Made by a program: the position numbers and the translations under genes. A stretch of 49,135 nucleotides of DNA from a virus. Shown in pieces: positions 16,532-25,627 of the stretch. The stretch spans positions 1 through 49,135 of the IMG/VR virus record IMGVR_UViG_3300042445_002263, one strand, 5' to 3'. The first letter of the stretch is position 1, and every line of letters starts with the position of its first letter. The notes under the pieces were generated by a model. It did not search any database and had not been told where the DNA came from. It worked only from the letters and a program-made list of their open reading frames with translations.

Positions 16532-17092
16532 TTAGGCTACGTGCGCCCATTTAGTTCCGTTTATAATTCCTTGAATTGTTGTTTTTCCAATATCAAACAT
16601 ATTTGCTAGTTTCCAATGAGAAAACTTTCCTGTTTTATAGAGCAATTTTATTGCCAAAACCTTATCCTCGTTCAATATGGCAGTACTTCTTTGCGTTCCT
16701 CTTGTTATCTTTAATTTACCCGCCTCAATTGCGTGTTTTGCATTTCTACTATGGTCGCACCATTCTAAATTTTCAACTCTATTATCAGCTCTATCGCTAT
16801 TTAAATGATTTATAATCTTAAATTTTTCAGGACTTGGATTATAAATAAAAGCTTCAGCAACTAAAACATGGATGTTTTTCATTTTTTTAATTCCATCCTT
16901 TTTAAAAGACACCACTTTATATCCATGAGCATTAGTTCCTGTTACTATTTTTTCTTTTGAAACTCTCATACCTTTACTATGCCTTAATAATCTTGGAAGC
17001 ATTTTTATTCTACCTAAATTACTTACCTCATAATAACCATCATATAAATCACCTTTAATGCCAATTACCGGCTTCCAAAATTCTTGTTGCAT
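16532..17092 (-). CDS. HNH homing endonuclease with NUMOD4 and helix-turn-helix
   Basis: A 186-residue protein. Residues about 4-35 (EFWKPVIGIKGDLYDGYYEVSNLGRIK) are a NUMOD4 module. The HNH nuclease core lies around residues 75-120: LVAEAF, IINHLNSDRADNRVENLEWC, then SRNAKHA. The C-terminus (about 140-186) is a helix-turn-helix: LANMFDIGKTTIQGIINGTKWAH. Such free-standing enzymes cut a related allele lacking them and so spread. It stands alone just behind the capsid terminator with its own -7 box, as expected for a mobile insertion between conserved genes. No intron or intein is visible in the capsid gene. Confidence 0.9.
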   Translation of the reverse strand: MQQEFWKPVIGIKGDLYDGYYEVSNLGRIKMLPRLLRHSKGMRVSKEKIVTGTNAHGYKVVSFKKDGIKKMKNIHVLVAEAFIYNPSPEKFKIINHLNSDRADNRVENLEWCDHSRNAKHAIEAGKLKITRGTQRSTAILNEDKVLAIKLLYKTGKFSHWKLANMFDIGKTTIQGIINGTKWAHVA

Positions 17093-17107
17093 TGATTATA
17101 GTTTATG

Positions 17108-17115
17108 CAAATATA
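17108..17115 (-). promoter_or_regulatory. Candidate -7 box for the HNH gene
   Basis: TATATTTG fits TAnnTTTG, 15 bases before the HNH start codon and directly after the capsid terminator. No clear -33 box, which would fall inside the terminator stem. Confidence 0.4.
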
Positions 17116-17146
17116 ATAAAAGGGGTGGAAAAACCACCCCCCTTAT
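17116..17146 (-). terminator. Strong rho-independent terminator after the capsid gene
   Basis: On the minus strand GGGGTGG, a T5 loop and CCACCCC form a GC-rich 7-bp stem followed by TTTTATTATA. A GC-rich hairpin in this AT-rich genome is conspicuous and marks the end of the head module. Confidence 0.85.
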
Positions 17147-17154
17147 CATTAAAA

Positions 17155-18507
17155 TTACGACAAAACTTGTTGACGTAAAAAGTGCTGAACACCTAAACAT
17201 TCGAGACCCTGAGCAGTTGTCCAAGAACATGTCCAGTTCATCGCATCTCCGTTAGGATTAACAGGAGATAATGCTCCTGTATGGATTTCACCAATCATGT
17301 CATTACCATACTTGGTTTGAGCAGGTACGTATCTTACACGCATTGCTGAATCATAACCACCGCCTTCAACTTTAACTCTATTGTTATAAGGAATGTAGTA
17401 AACACTCTTATTGATAGTAGTTTGGCTGAATAATACCGGTTGGTCTTGAATTGGCATTGCCATGTAATGTAAATCAAATCCACCGTAGCTAACTTTGTCT
17501 ACAGTCAAATCTAATTCTTTACCATCAACTACAATACGTACTGATTGAACACCAGAAGAACCTAAAGCCTTCCAATATGTATCATGCGCACGCTTTGCAG
17601 CAGAAGAACCAAATACTAAATAATCTTTAGGAGAGCGTTGAGAAATCAACACATCTAAAGCGTTATCAATATTTGTTTGTTGTACTGTACCTAAAGTACC
17701 ATTTACTAATGTAGAACCATACATTTCAATGTATTTGTTCAATCCACGAGTAGTTTGTACCGGTCCACCACCATCTCCGCCAGAAGTGTTAGCATCAGTC
17801 AAGATAGGGTTGCTATCGCTGAAAGTTGTAACTGACATATCACCTGCAATATAAGCAGCATTGATTTGTCCTTTTAAACGGATTGCTTTCTCTAAATGGT
17901 CTTTAACGATAAACTTGTTTTGTCCGTTAAATTCTACCTCGATTGTAGCAGCGTTTTGTACATCTGTGATTTTAGAGATTTCTCTAAAGATTTGATACTT
18001 GTTAGTGTAACGAGTCAAACCGAAACGTAAGTTGCTTTGAGAAACAGAATTCTCACCAACTGCTACAGAGAATAAAGATAATTTATCACCAGCAGTTAAA
18101 GTAGCGTTAGCTCCAGAAACTGTCTTAATGTAAACTGTATCAATACCTGAAGTAGATACTACGTTTGTAACGATAGCAGAAATAGCACCAGTAGGAACTA
18201 ACACTAAATCATCTTTACGAGCTTGACCTGAAGTCGCTGCTGTACAAGTGAAGTTTAATGAAGTTGTACCTGTACCATTAACTGTACCACCTGTTGTATC
18301 TAACAATTTAAATAAACTTTCGTTTACAAATGTGTAGTACAAAGGTTGACCTGTTGCGATTGGTTTTTTTCTATCTCCCAACCATAAAATGTCGGTTAAC
18401 GCATCTTCGTTTTGGATGTCGGTAACTAATTTGTTAATCTCTCTCGTGTCAAGCACTGGGTCAATAGCGCTGACATAGGCTTTGGTTATATTTCCAATAT
18501 TTGCCAT
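17155..18507 (-). CDS. Major capsid protein
   Basis: A 450-residue protein. It follows a scaffold-like gene and the portal and is ended by the strongest terminator in the window, which is the usual place of an abundant capsid protein. Features include an N-terminal helical arm (TREINKLVTDIQNEDALTDILWLG), a beta-rich insertion around 70-160, GLTRYTNKYQIFREISKITDV, and a C-terminal part with a long region containing KDYLVFGSSAAKRAHDTYWKALG. This is compatible with an HK97-type fold. I identify it from context and general character rather than from a specific motif. Confidence 0.8.
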   Translation of the reverse strand: MANIGNITKAYVSAIDPVLDTREINKLVTDIQNEDALTDILWLGDRKKPIATGQPLYYTFVNESLFKLLDTTGGTVNGTGTTSLNFTCTAATSGQARKDDLVLVPTGAISAIVTNVVSTSGIDTVYIKTVSGANATLTAGDKLSLFSVAVGENSVSQSNLRFGLTRYTNKYQIFREISKITDVQNAATIEVEFNGQNKFIVKDHLEKAIRLKGQINAAYIAGDMSVTTFSDSNPILTDANTSGGDGGGPVQTTRGLNKYIEMYGSTLVNGTLGTVQQTNIDNALDVLISQRSPKDYLVFGSSAAKRAHDTYWKALGSSGVQSVRIVVDGKELDLTVDKVSYGGFDLHYMAMPIQDQPVLFSQTTINKSVYYIPYNNRVKVEGGGYDSAMRVRYVPAQTKYGNDMIGEIHTGALSPVNPNGDAMNWTCSWTTAQGLECLGVQHFLRQQVLS

Positions 18508-18537
18508 TTTGTTTTGTTTTTAAGGGTAAAATAAATT

Positions 18538-19680
18538 CTACCTGCCTAGTGTGCTTACTTTAGCTCTTGTTTTAATAGCTTCAGCAAACGATTCATTGGG
18601 TTGGGCAGGTGTATTACCTATTGGTCTTCGTGCGTTTTGCCCTTCTTCCACAATAGCTTTCAGCCCCAATGATTTACCATAGTTCACTAAATCTCTCTCG
18701 TAGTTTGGATTCATTGCCACTAATGCAATTTTTTGCAATTTAGCGACATCTGGTATAAGCTTACTCACATCTGCCTCTTGCGGATTTACTGATATTGCTC
18801 TTTGCCATTTTTCCGAATCTAACGCTACTGACATTAGATTTTCAGGTTTATCAATATTGAAATTGAATTTACCATTATCACCCAAATCGATAGCAACTCT
18901 CTTGCTTTGATATAAGTTTTTAGTGGCTTCGTGTTCCTGAAAAAATTGAATAATCTTTTGTGATTGGTCTATTTCTAACTTTCGCTGCTCTTCATACATT
19001 GCCTGCGTATTCGCCTCTTGCGTTCTTGCGGGGTCTGGTATTTGGAATTGCTTCTGTTCGGTAACTCTTTTTTGTCTTACAAGTTCTGCATCTGCTTCTA
19101 ATTGAATTAATCCAATTTCTCTATCTTCATCAGATGCCATATCTGATTGCTTGTATTTAGACTGATATAATCTTTCAACTTTATCTTCAGTTAGATGGGG
19201 GTATTGCGATTTTAATTCATCTAAAATCAAATCCTGATGCGATACAGTTTCCCAATCAAATGCTCTTGCTTCTAAATACTTATACGCATCTCCTCCATTC
19301 TTTCTATACTCTGCAAATTCCGCTAAAAAATCATCATATCCTAATTCCTTTAGAATATCTTTTGGATTTGCTTTTTTTAACTCTTCCTTCCAGTCGCCAA
19401 TTGTTGCGCTTGCTGAATTAGCTTCTTCTCCATCTGTTCCATCAAGTGATGGCATTGTGAATGAAGATGCATTTTCTTCAGGTGGCGTATTATCAATAGC
19501 TGCGGGACTCTCATTTTGAACAGTTTGAGTTTGCGTTTCTACCTGCGCTTCGTTTTCTTCGGCTTTAAAGTTTTGACTTTCGGCTTCTCTGTAATCATCT
19601 ACGCTTGGGATACCCGTACTAGCTTTGTAAACCGGTTTTGCTTCTTCCTGTGTTGTTTGTTGATTTTGTTCTTCTGACAT
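18538..19680 (-). CDS. Scaffold-like head assembly protein
   Basis: A 380-residue protein, very acidic and Gln/Glu-rich in its first 100 residues (MSEEQNQQTTQEEAKP; ETQTQTVQNE), then mostly helical and charged (EELKKANPKDILKELGYDDFLAEF; QAMYEEQRKLEIDQSQKIIQFFQEHEATK). There are no cysteines. Composition, length and position directly before the capsid gene are typical of a scaffolding protein, which shapes the procapsid and is then removed. No protease motif seen. Confidence 0.7.
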   Translation of the reverse strand: MSEEQNQQTTQEEAKPVYKASTGIPSVDDYREAESQNFKAEENEAQVETQTQTVQNESPAAIDNTPPEENASSFTMPSLDGTDGEEANSASATIGDWKEELKKANPKDILKELGYDDFLAEFAEYRKNGGDAYKYLEARAFDWETVSHQDLILDELKSQYPHLTEDKVERLYQSKYKQSDMASDEDREIGLIQLEADAELVRQKRVTEQKQFQIPDPARTQEANTQAMYEEQRKLEIDQSQKIIQFFQEHEATKNLYQSKRVAIDLGDNGKFNFNIDKPENLMSVALDSEKWQRAISVNPQEADVSKLIPDVAKLQKIALVAMNPNYERDLVNYGKSLGLKAIVEEGQNARRPIGNTPAQPNESFAEAIKTRAKVSTLGR

Positions 19681-19711
19681 GTTTGTGTTTTTTCGTTACG
19701 AAATTATATAT

Positions 19712-20206
19712 TTAAGGAACATCGTTGATATGTTGGTCGAATTCTAATATTTCTTTAGTTGCTTCAGCTGTTTCATATTTAGCCAATAAATCACCATAAT
19801 GACCTACTGCTTTTCTTTGTATTTCTAAAAATTGCAATAAAAATTGTCCTACAACGCAATCTTCATCTTCTGCCTTTTTGTAAAACTCTTTATATTTATT
19901 ATAAACTTCAAGCTCCATTTCATATCCTATTTCTAAAGATTCACCAATAGTCTTTACTTTATCTTTAATAGCTTCAATTGAAGGCATTTCGGCGCAATCA
20001 CCCATGTCATTTTGGAATTCAACATGCATTTGATAATGCGTTAATTCTTCAGCGCTTTCTGTTAAAAAATATTTTTGTGTACCAAAGAAGCCATATTGTT
20101 GCATTTGGTTAGCCAAAGCTTTCCAAAGATTAGATTGATATAACTCTAGATATAACGCCTCTTGCAAGACGCTTTTCATACTTTTAGATAATAAGGATTT
20201 TACCAT
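19712..20206 (-). CDS. Ferritin-like diiron protein
   Basis: A 164-residue protein with the four-helix pattern of ferritin. YLELYQSNLW (Glu21), SAEELTH (Glu54, His57) and GYEMELEV (Glu98) line up with the E. coli FtnA ferroxidase residues Glu17, Glu50, His53 and Glu94. Both spacings are the same as in FtnA (33 residues from first to second Glu, 41 from His to the next Glu). The fourth helix has FLLQFLEIQRK, where Glu128/Gln130 may correspond to FtnA Glu126/Gln127. Length is close to the family's usual 165. Ferritins oxidise Fe(II) and store it in a 24-subunit shell. It sits between portal and scaffold genes, an odd place for metabolism, so a virion or DNA-protection role is possible. Diiron site certain by pattern; role unknown. 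Confidence 0.85.
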   Translation of the reverse strand: MVKSLLSKSMKSVLQEALYLELYQSNLWKALANQMQQYGFFGTQKYFLTESAEELTHYQMHVEFQNDMGDCAEMPSIEAIKDKVKTIGESLEIGYEMELEVYNKYKEFYKKAEDEDCVVGQFLLQFLEIQRKAVGHYGDLLAKYETAEATKEILEFDQHINDVP

Positions 20207-20207
20207 T

Positions 20208-22574
20208 TTATTTTGTTTTCATTGTTTGTACTTGTTTCCTGTCGCTTACCGCTATTCTAGCGTCTGCTGCTATTCTTTGAGCGATAACTTTTGCTTCTTT
20301 TTGTATTTCAGCTTCTTGAATATCTTTATCCTTCTTACCCATTTGAATAATATATTCCCATTGTTTTTCAGCATTAATTTTAGCTATATCTGCATTTAAT
20401 TGGTCTTGCAATGTGATACGTTTTTCTTGCTCTGCTGCTTGAGTCGCCATTACATTACCTTGAGAAGCCTCTCTTACCTTTTGCAATTCAAACTCTTGCA
20501 TCTTCTCTCTACGCTTCTTAATCTTATACGCAAGTATCATTGATGCCATTTTTAAATTACGGCAACTCATTACAAGTATTTTATCTTCCGGCTCAATTAA
20601 TCCTTGAGAATCTCTAATATTTAATTCTTGTATTAATTGTTGTCTTTCGTAATCAGACGGGCTATCTTCAATAAATATACCAAATTCATGAATAGATATA
20701 TTAGGATTGATTTGGAAAAACTTAACAGTTTCCGTACCTAATGCTCTACCATAACCTTCTACCTTACCTAATTTAACAGCTATTTGTACTTTTGCAACAA
20801 TAGCGTCTGCAACATTTTGCACTAATTGTTTGTCTGCAAAACTTAATAAGTATAAAGCATTATTAGTACTTTCCATTGCAGCATTTGCAACTGGAACTAA
20901 TGTTTTTGAATTAGGAGTAGAGCCATCGGTCAATTCATTTAATCCTGATATTTGACGCATCATATCAATAGTGTTTTGCAACTCTTGATACAATTGACCA
21001 AATACAGCTAATTGACCTGAAGCTTCAATGCTTACTGGCTTGTAGTTTGGATTTTGACTTAATAAATCAGTTGAACGATAAGGTACAACAAAATTAGAAA
21101 ATATAAAATCCATAACCTTTGTTGGGTTCATCTTATCTCCACCACCTCCAAAATCAACACCTTCTAATGCGTTTAAATCTATATTTATTAAATACGGAAT
21201 TAATTTATTAGACATATTTTGAAGCCTGAACCAAGCTAAACACGCTTTATCTTCTAACGGAATTAATCTTTCTGTAATACCTGCAAAACGCATCTTATAG
21301 AAATTCCATGAGTATAATTGGATGTTTAATTTTGTATCCCACCAAGACGAAGGTTGTCTAATTTGATTTTCAGACATACCCCAATCATACATATAATCAG
21401 TTTGAATTAACCATTTACACTTATAAACAACCTTTTTAGTAACAGGCATATATACAGGCTCGGCTTGTCCTTTGCTCTTTGAGTCAACTAAACTAGGTAC
21501 AGAACCTGCGTAGTCAAACTTTTCAATCGTTCCCTTCTCATTGACCGCCAAATCCATCTTGCTTGAATCCTGATACTTTGTTTTACCAAAGCGAGCATTA
21601 CCTCTGTTATCTATTTCTTCTTTATAAGTGTAATCATTCCATGATAGGAATTCAAAATCTAAAATAAGCACCTTAAAACGATTCCAATACTTTGAATAGT
21701 CTGTGCCATACATAAAGTTAGATGGGTTACCAAAGCGTCCGGCTACAGATTGAACTATCAAATTTAATTGGTCGGGGGAAAAATAAGGTGCCAAGTCCCC
21801 TACATATACTTCTCTAACTTCTCCGAAATGTACTAAATCGGAAAAGTCATTTTTTGCGCAATATGATAATACTAAATTTTCAGGATTAACCTCTCTTACA
21901 TTCACCGCACCATTCTCATCTATATATTCAGTATATCCACCAATACCAAAATCAAATAAATTTTCAATAGTTCTTTTTCTTTTCTCGTCAAATTTATTTT
22001 TATACATCGTCAAAGCGATAGCACATTCTGCTTCCATTGCCATAACATGTTTGTAACCAAATTGTTGCTCCATTAACAACTGCTCCATATCTTCAGGCTC
22101 ACCTTCCATTGGTTTCAAAACAGGGCTATTAGCCAATTCTTCATTACCTGCCTTTATTGCAGCCTCACGCATCATCACTTTAACTTTCATTTCATTAAAG
22201 CGCTCGTCTTCTTCACTTTTAGCTAAAGGGTCAACTGCAAATGCTTGCAAATCATAACGCCTTTGAACAAGTTTTGAAATAGCTATCTCTCTATACTTTG
22301 TTAAAAATGATGGTGGAGTCCAATCCGTATTAAGCCATGTCTTATCTGTTTGCTCATCTACATTTAAAAGTTTTTTATACTTTGTAGTGCTTTGTCTTCC
22401 TAATGCATACTCTCTTATTTCATTCATTTTAGACTGACCAAAGTTCAACATATTATTCGGCACATAACCACGGGAATCACCCCATGCCGCTTTGCAATAT
22501 TGAAGTATCCAGTCATATCCTTTTTCCCTTGGGTCAATCTGTTGATTAGGGTATGTATTTGTAGCTTGTTGCAT
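20208..22574 (-). CDS. Portal protein
   Basis: A 788-residue protein. Portals form the 12-subunit ring through which DNA enters the head. Supporting features are its length, its location before scaffold and capsid, a helical N-terminal half, RKRTIENLFDFGIGGYTEYID, and the long helix at about 540-600 beginning QLYQELQNTIDMMRQISGLNEL, which fits the stem/crown helix of portals. After this comes LVPVANAAMESTNNALYLLS. The C-terminal 110 residues are a charged helix (KKRREKMQEFELQKVREASQ; EAEIQKEAKVIAQRI). It starts from its own promoter, two bases separate it from the ferritin-like gene, and its sequence resembles portals of large short-tailed Bacteroidota phages. Confidence 0.8.
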   Translation of the reverse strand: MQQATNTYPNQQIDPREKGYDWILQYCKAAWGDSRGYVPNNMLNFGQSKMNEIREYALGRQSTTKYKKLLNVDEQTDKTWLNTDWTPPSFLTKYREIAISKLVQRRYDLQAFAVDPLAKSEEDERFNEMKVKVMMREAAIKAGNEELANSPVLKPMEGEPEDMEQLLMEQQFGYKHVMAMEAECAIALTMYKNKFDEKRKRTIENLFDFGIGGYTEYIDENGAVNVREVNPENLVLSYCAKNDFSDLVHFGEVREVYVGDLAPYFSPDQLNLIVQSVAGRFGNPSNFMYGTDYSKYWNRFKVLILDFEFLSWNDYTYKEEIDNRGNARFGKTKYQDSSKMDLAVNEKGTIEKFDYAGSVPSLVDSKSKGQAEPVYMPVTKKVVYKCKWLIQTDYMYDWGMSENQIRQPSSWWDTKLNIQLYSWNFYKMRFAGITERLIPLEDKACLAWFRLQNMSNKLIPYLINIDLNALEGVDFGGGGDKMNPTKVMDFIFSNFVVPYRSTDLLSQNPNYKPVSIEASGQLAVFGQLYQELQNTIDMMRQISGLNELTDGSTPNSKTLVPVANAAMESTNNALYLLSFADKQLVQNVADAIVAKVQIAVKLGKVEGYGRALGTETVKFFQINPNISIHEFGIFIEDSPSDYERQQLIQELNIRDSQGLIEPEDKILVMSCRNLKMASMILAYKIKKRREKMQEFELQKVREASQGNVMATQAAEQEKRITLQDQLNADIAKINAEKQWEYIIQMGKKDKDIQEAEIQKEAKVIAQRIAADARIAVSDRKQVQTMKTK

Positions 22575-22595
22575 TAACTAAATAAAATTTATTAC

Positions 22596-22628
22596 CAAAA
22601 TTAATTAAAAGTAAATAAAAAAAACAAA
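22596..22628 (-). promoter_or_regulatory. Bacteroidota-type promoter for the head module
   Basis: On the minus strand TTTG (22625-22628), a 21-base A/T-only-like spacer and TAATTTTG (22596-22603) fit the TTTG-N19-21-TAnnTTTG pattern. The portal ATG is 21 bases downstream. It lies just after the last gene of the glycan cassette, so head genes can be transcribed independently of it. Confidence 0.6.
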
Positions 22629-22647
22629 ATATATTTTATTAATTAAA

Positions 22648-23193
22648 TTAATATAATTCTCTTCCTATCAAAAGGTCATCGTAATTCATTTCCATTTTTG
22701 TATTATAGGAAAATCCATTGTGCTGAATTGCTATAAAAGGGCTAGATACATAATACTTTCCAAGACCTGCCAATGCCCTGTCAATGTGAGCATCATCCGG
22801 TAAGGATAAGTAAGTTTCATAGAATTTTTTATTTACAATGTAGCAATGAAATCCGGAAAACTCTTTTACTGAATTATCCTTTAAAATCTCTCCTAAATAA
22901 ATACCACTTAAATATACATCAAAATCTTCAGGTTTATGCTCTAAAAAATAAGAAAAACTATTTTTGTTAGTAAAACGAACATCGTCTTCCATTATGCATA
23001 TTTCAGGCAAATTATTATCTAAAGCATACCTGACGCATTGTTTGTGTGCTAAATTTATAGCTTTCTTAACCGAATGACTATCATGAACTGCCGGAAAAAA
23101 TTTAAAATCTCTTATGCCTTGAGTCTTAAATTCCTGCATTAACATATCAAATCTAGTAGCTGAATCAAAATTATGGATTACTGCTATTTGCAT
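22648..23193 (-). CDS. GT25-like glycosyltransferase (short)
   Basis: A 181-residue protein starting MQIAVIHNFDSATRFDMLMQEF. LPEICIMEDDVRFTNKNSF contains the EDD acidic motif of GT25-type enzymes (LPS galactosyltransferase-like, GT-A fold), followed by FHCYIVNKKFYE and DAHIDRAL. GT25 enzymes transfer a sugar, often galactose, from a nucleotide donor. It is somewhat shorter than usual for the family (about 200-250). It is the last gene of the cassette, its start overlapping the exostosin-like gene by 23 bases. Donor and acceptor cannot be read from sequence. Confidence 0.7.
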   Translation of the reverse strand: MQIAVIHNFDSATRFDMLMQEFKTQGIRDFKFFPAVHDSHSVKKAINLAHKQCVRYALDNNLPEICIMEDDVRFTNKNSFSYFLEHKPEDFDVYLSGIYLGEILKDNSVKEFSGFHCYIVNKKFYETYLSLPDDAHIDRALAGLGKYYVSSPFIAIQHNGFSYNTKMEMNYDDLLIGRELY

Positions 23194-23989
23194 TTAGAAT
23201 GTTTTTAATCTTGTTAAAAGCCCCTTCGTATGTATAATATTCATTGTATATCTCCTTGATTTTTAACTGCTTATCTACTATCTGTAAATCAGTGTAGCTT
23301 TTTAAAATTTCCTCTATTTTAATTGAATCCTTTTCTTCTATTATAATTCCATAGTCTTCAAAATTAGCATCAAAGCAACTAATAAATTCATCTGAAATAT
23401 ATACAGGGATGGTTTCGTATTGCATACATTCTGCTATTCTAAAACTATTCAATCCATACCCCCTTGGACATAATCCGAATAATGAATGAGAGATTATATC
23501 GCAAAATGATTGTATGTCATGCTGCTTATCGGAAATATAAAAATCCTTATTCTGTATGTTAAATACATTTTCCCTAATTGGATGCGTATGTGTACCAATA
23601 AATGATGCAAATATTGACTTGCTATGATTCCACTCGTATGAATGTGGCTTACACAATAAAGGAATTTCAACCCCCGTCTTCTTGCTCATACTGAAAACTA
23701 AAATATCTAAATCTTTAAAATCAGTCATTACCCCGTCATCATATTGGCAAATAGTCCAATATTTTAAATCTTTAGGCAACTTATCTACATAGTCTTGTAA
23801 TTGCTTTCTTGCTACAGGATTATTACCATAATTATTATTTACATGATATGCTGTCCATTGAATTGGAAGGTAATGCCTTTCAGTGTTTGGGATATGCTCG
23901 TGTGAAACCCAATCTTCAAATATAATATCATTTTCCCAAGGATATATTGTATTTATTGTTGGAGTAAATTCTTCTGGTATGTGTATCAT
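23171..23989 (-). CDS. Exostosin-like glycosyltransferase (GT47 type)
   Basis: A 272-residue protein. The C-terminal half carries the exostosin-type signature SLFGLCPRGYGLNSFRIAECMQYETIPVYISD, in which the conserved glutamate contacts the nucleotide-sugar. The N-terminal half has an ICQYDDG and HSKSIFASFIGTHTHPIRENV, also typical of the fold. Family members transfer diverse sugars (xylose, galactose, glucuronate). There is no membrane anchor, so it is cytoplasmic. It overlaps the FkbM-type gene upstream by four bases and the GT25-like gene downstream by 23, which indicates translational coupling. Confidence 0.75.
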   Translation of the reverse strand: MIHIPEEFTPTINTIYPWENDIIFEDWVSHEHIPNTERHYLPIQWTAYHVNNNYGNNPVARKQLQDYVDKLPKDLKYWTICQYDDGVMTDFKDLDILVFSMSKKTGVEIPLLCKPHSYEWNHSKSIFASFIGTHTHPIRENVFNIQNKDFYISDKQHDIQSFCDIISHSLFGLCPRGYGLNSFRIAECMQYETIPVYISDEFISCFDANFEDYGIIIEEKDSIKIEEILKSYTDLQIVDKQLKIKEIYNEYYTYEGAFNKIKNILNANSSNP

Positions 23990-24621
23990 ATTTTGTATTT
24001 ACGGATATATAATGCATCTGTCCACGTTTCGGCTACCCACTCCCCCGTTTCAACTCTTTCAAATCCTCTTTGCAACATGAAATAATCAAGCTCCTCTATC
24101 AACATGCACCCCTTATACGTTTCTTTCATATTCACCTCAAGCAATGCGTAGTCAATATTTTTAATCAAATCGCCCATCCCTTCTATTGCTAAATGCTCCG
24201 CACCTTGTAAGTCTACATTCAGAAAATTAATAGTAGATACATCTACATCTTTTAGCAATGTATCTACCCTTTGCGTTTTCATAGCTATTTGCTCTATATA
24301 ATGCACTTCCGGATGAATCAATGCATGAACTCCTAATTCTAAAATTGATGAACTTTGACTTTCATTATTTGATACATTGAATACAACTTCATCGCCATCC
24401 ACATTACTCAAGCAAGCATTATATGCTGTTTGTTGTGGGTATGGTTTTATATTATGCTGGAGGTCTAAATAAACTTTAGGTATAGCCTCTACCCATATAA
24501 CTTTCCCCTTGCAATAATTGTCATAGGCATCTCTTTCCTGTCCGGTAGAAGCTCCTAAATGCAACACCCCGTTTATATCTAACTTATGCTTGTTGACTAA
24601 ATAGTCAAATGAAATCATCAT
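23986..24621 (-). CDS. FkbM-family methyltransferase
   Basis: A 211-residue protein. Residues about 17-50 (NGVLHLGASTGQERDAYDNY; VIWVEAIPKVY) form the SAM-binding Rossmann start with the acidic residue that holds the ribose. NNESQSSSIL, VDTLLKD, INFLNVDLQGAEHLAIEGM and YALLEVN are the usual FkbM motifs. Members O-methylate sugars and polyketides, so it probably caps a sugar hydroxyl made by the neighbouring transferases. It overlaps the epimerase-like gene by four bases. Confidence 0.85.
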   Translation of the reverse strand: MMISFDYLVNKHKLDINGVLHLGASTGQERDAYDNYCKGKVIWVEAIPKVYLDLQHNIKPYPQQTAYNACLSNVDGDEVVFNVSNNESQSSSILELGVHALIHPEVHYIEQIAMKTQRVDTLLKDVDVSTINFLNVDLQGAEHLAIEGMGDLIKNIDYALLEVNMKETYKGCMLIEELDYFMLQRGFERVETGEWVAETWTDALYIRKYKI

Positions 24622-25625
24622 ATACTTGCGTTTTTATTAACTTGATTATCTATCCAAACATATAAATTTTCTAACCCTGTTTTTAAAGGCTTTGATGGTC
24701 GCCACCCTAAAACTTCTTGTATTAACTCATTATTTGAATTTCTTCCTCTTACGCCTATTGCGTTAGATTCTATATTTTTAATTTTTATATTTTTACCCGA
24801 AATGCTAATTACTAATTTAGCTAAATCGTTAATAGATATAATTTCATCAGAACCAATATTAACTGGTTTTCTATAATCAGATTCAAGCAATCTCATCACA
24901 CCTTCTATACATTCATCTATATATAAAAAAGACCTTGTTTGTAAACCATCTCCCCATATTTCTATTTCCCCTCCATCTTTAGTTTCGCATACTTTTCTAG
25001 TAACAGCGGCTGGAGCTTTTTCTTTACCACCAATCCATGTACCATCTTCTCCAAATATATTATGAAATCTAGCTATTCTTATATCAAGACCATAATTTCT
25101 ATGAAAAGAATCAAATAGTATTTCGCTAAATATCTTTTCCCATCCATACGGGCTATCTGGGTTAGCTGGGAAACAATCGCTTTCTTTTAAACCTTTGTTA
25201 TCTGTAGACTCTTGTATTTCTTGCGGATATGCGCAAGCGCTTGATGAAAAGAATAATTTTTTAACGCCACATTTGGAAGCATAAAATGCAATATTTAAAT
25301 TTACCAATGCAGAGTTATGCATAACATTTGCATCATTATCTCCTGAAAAAATATACCCTGCACCCCCCATATCCGCCGCCATTTGAATTACTAAATCAAA
25401 TGCATTATCCTTATCTAATAAATTATGTTGTTTAGGCGACCATAAAACCCTGCTAACTAATTGCTCATCTCTTAAATCCCCAGCGATAAATTCATCTGCT
25501 TTTGTTTCAGAATGTTCTGGGTATTTCAAATCTACGCCTCTAACCCAATAACCATCTTTTTTTAATCTTTTAACCATATGGCTACCTATAAATCCACCTG
25601 CGCCACAAACTAAAGCTGTTTTCAT
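24618..25625 (-). CDS. GDP-mannose 3,5-epimerase-like extended SDR
   Basis: A 335-residue protein, the right length for an extended short-chain dehydrogenase. GAGGFIGSH (8-16) binds NAD. Cys131 in SSSACAYP, Tyr160-x3-Lys164, and Lys203 in GGKEKAPAA match the catalytic residues of plant GDP-mannose 3,5-epimerase (GME). MAADMGGAGYI, FHNIFGEDGTWIGG, EIWGDGLQTRSFLYIDECIEGV and VRGRNSNNEL also follow GME closely. GME converts GDP-D-mannose to GDP-L-galactose (and some GDP-L-gulose). The product could feed the GT11 enzyme two genes upstream. A related NDP-sugar epimerase is possible, but the double lysine and GTW loop favour GME. It is the only sugar-nucleotide enzyme in the cassette; GDP-mannose must come from the host. 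Confidence 0.85.
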   Translation of the reverse strand: MKTALVCGAGGFIGSHMVKRLKKDGYWVRGVDLKYPEHSETKADEFIAGDLRDEQLVSRVLWSPKQHNLLDKDNAFDLVIQMAADMGGAGYIFSGDNDANVMHNSALVNLNIAFYASKCGVKKLFFSSSACAYPQEIQESTDNKGLKESDCFPANPDSPYGWEKIFSEILFDSFHRNYGLDIRIARFHNIFGEDGTWIGGKEKAPAAVTRKVCETKDGGEIEIWGDGLQTRSFLYIDECIEGVMRLLESDYRKPVNIGSDEIISINDLAKLVISISGKNIKIKNIESNAIGVRGRNSNNELIQEVLGWRPSKPLKTGLENLYVWIDNQVNKNASI

Positions 25626-25627
25626 AA

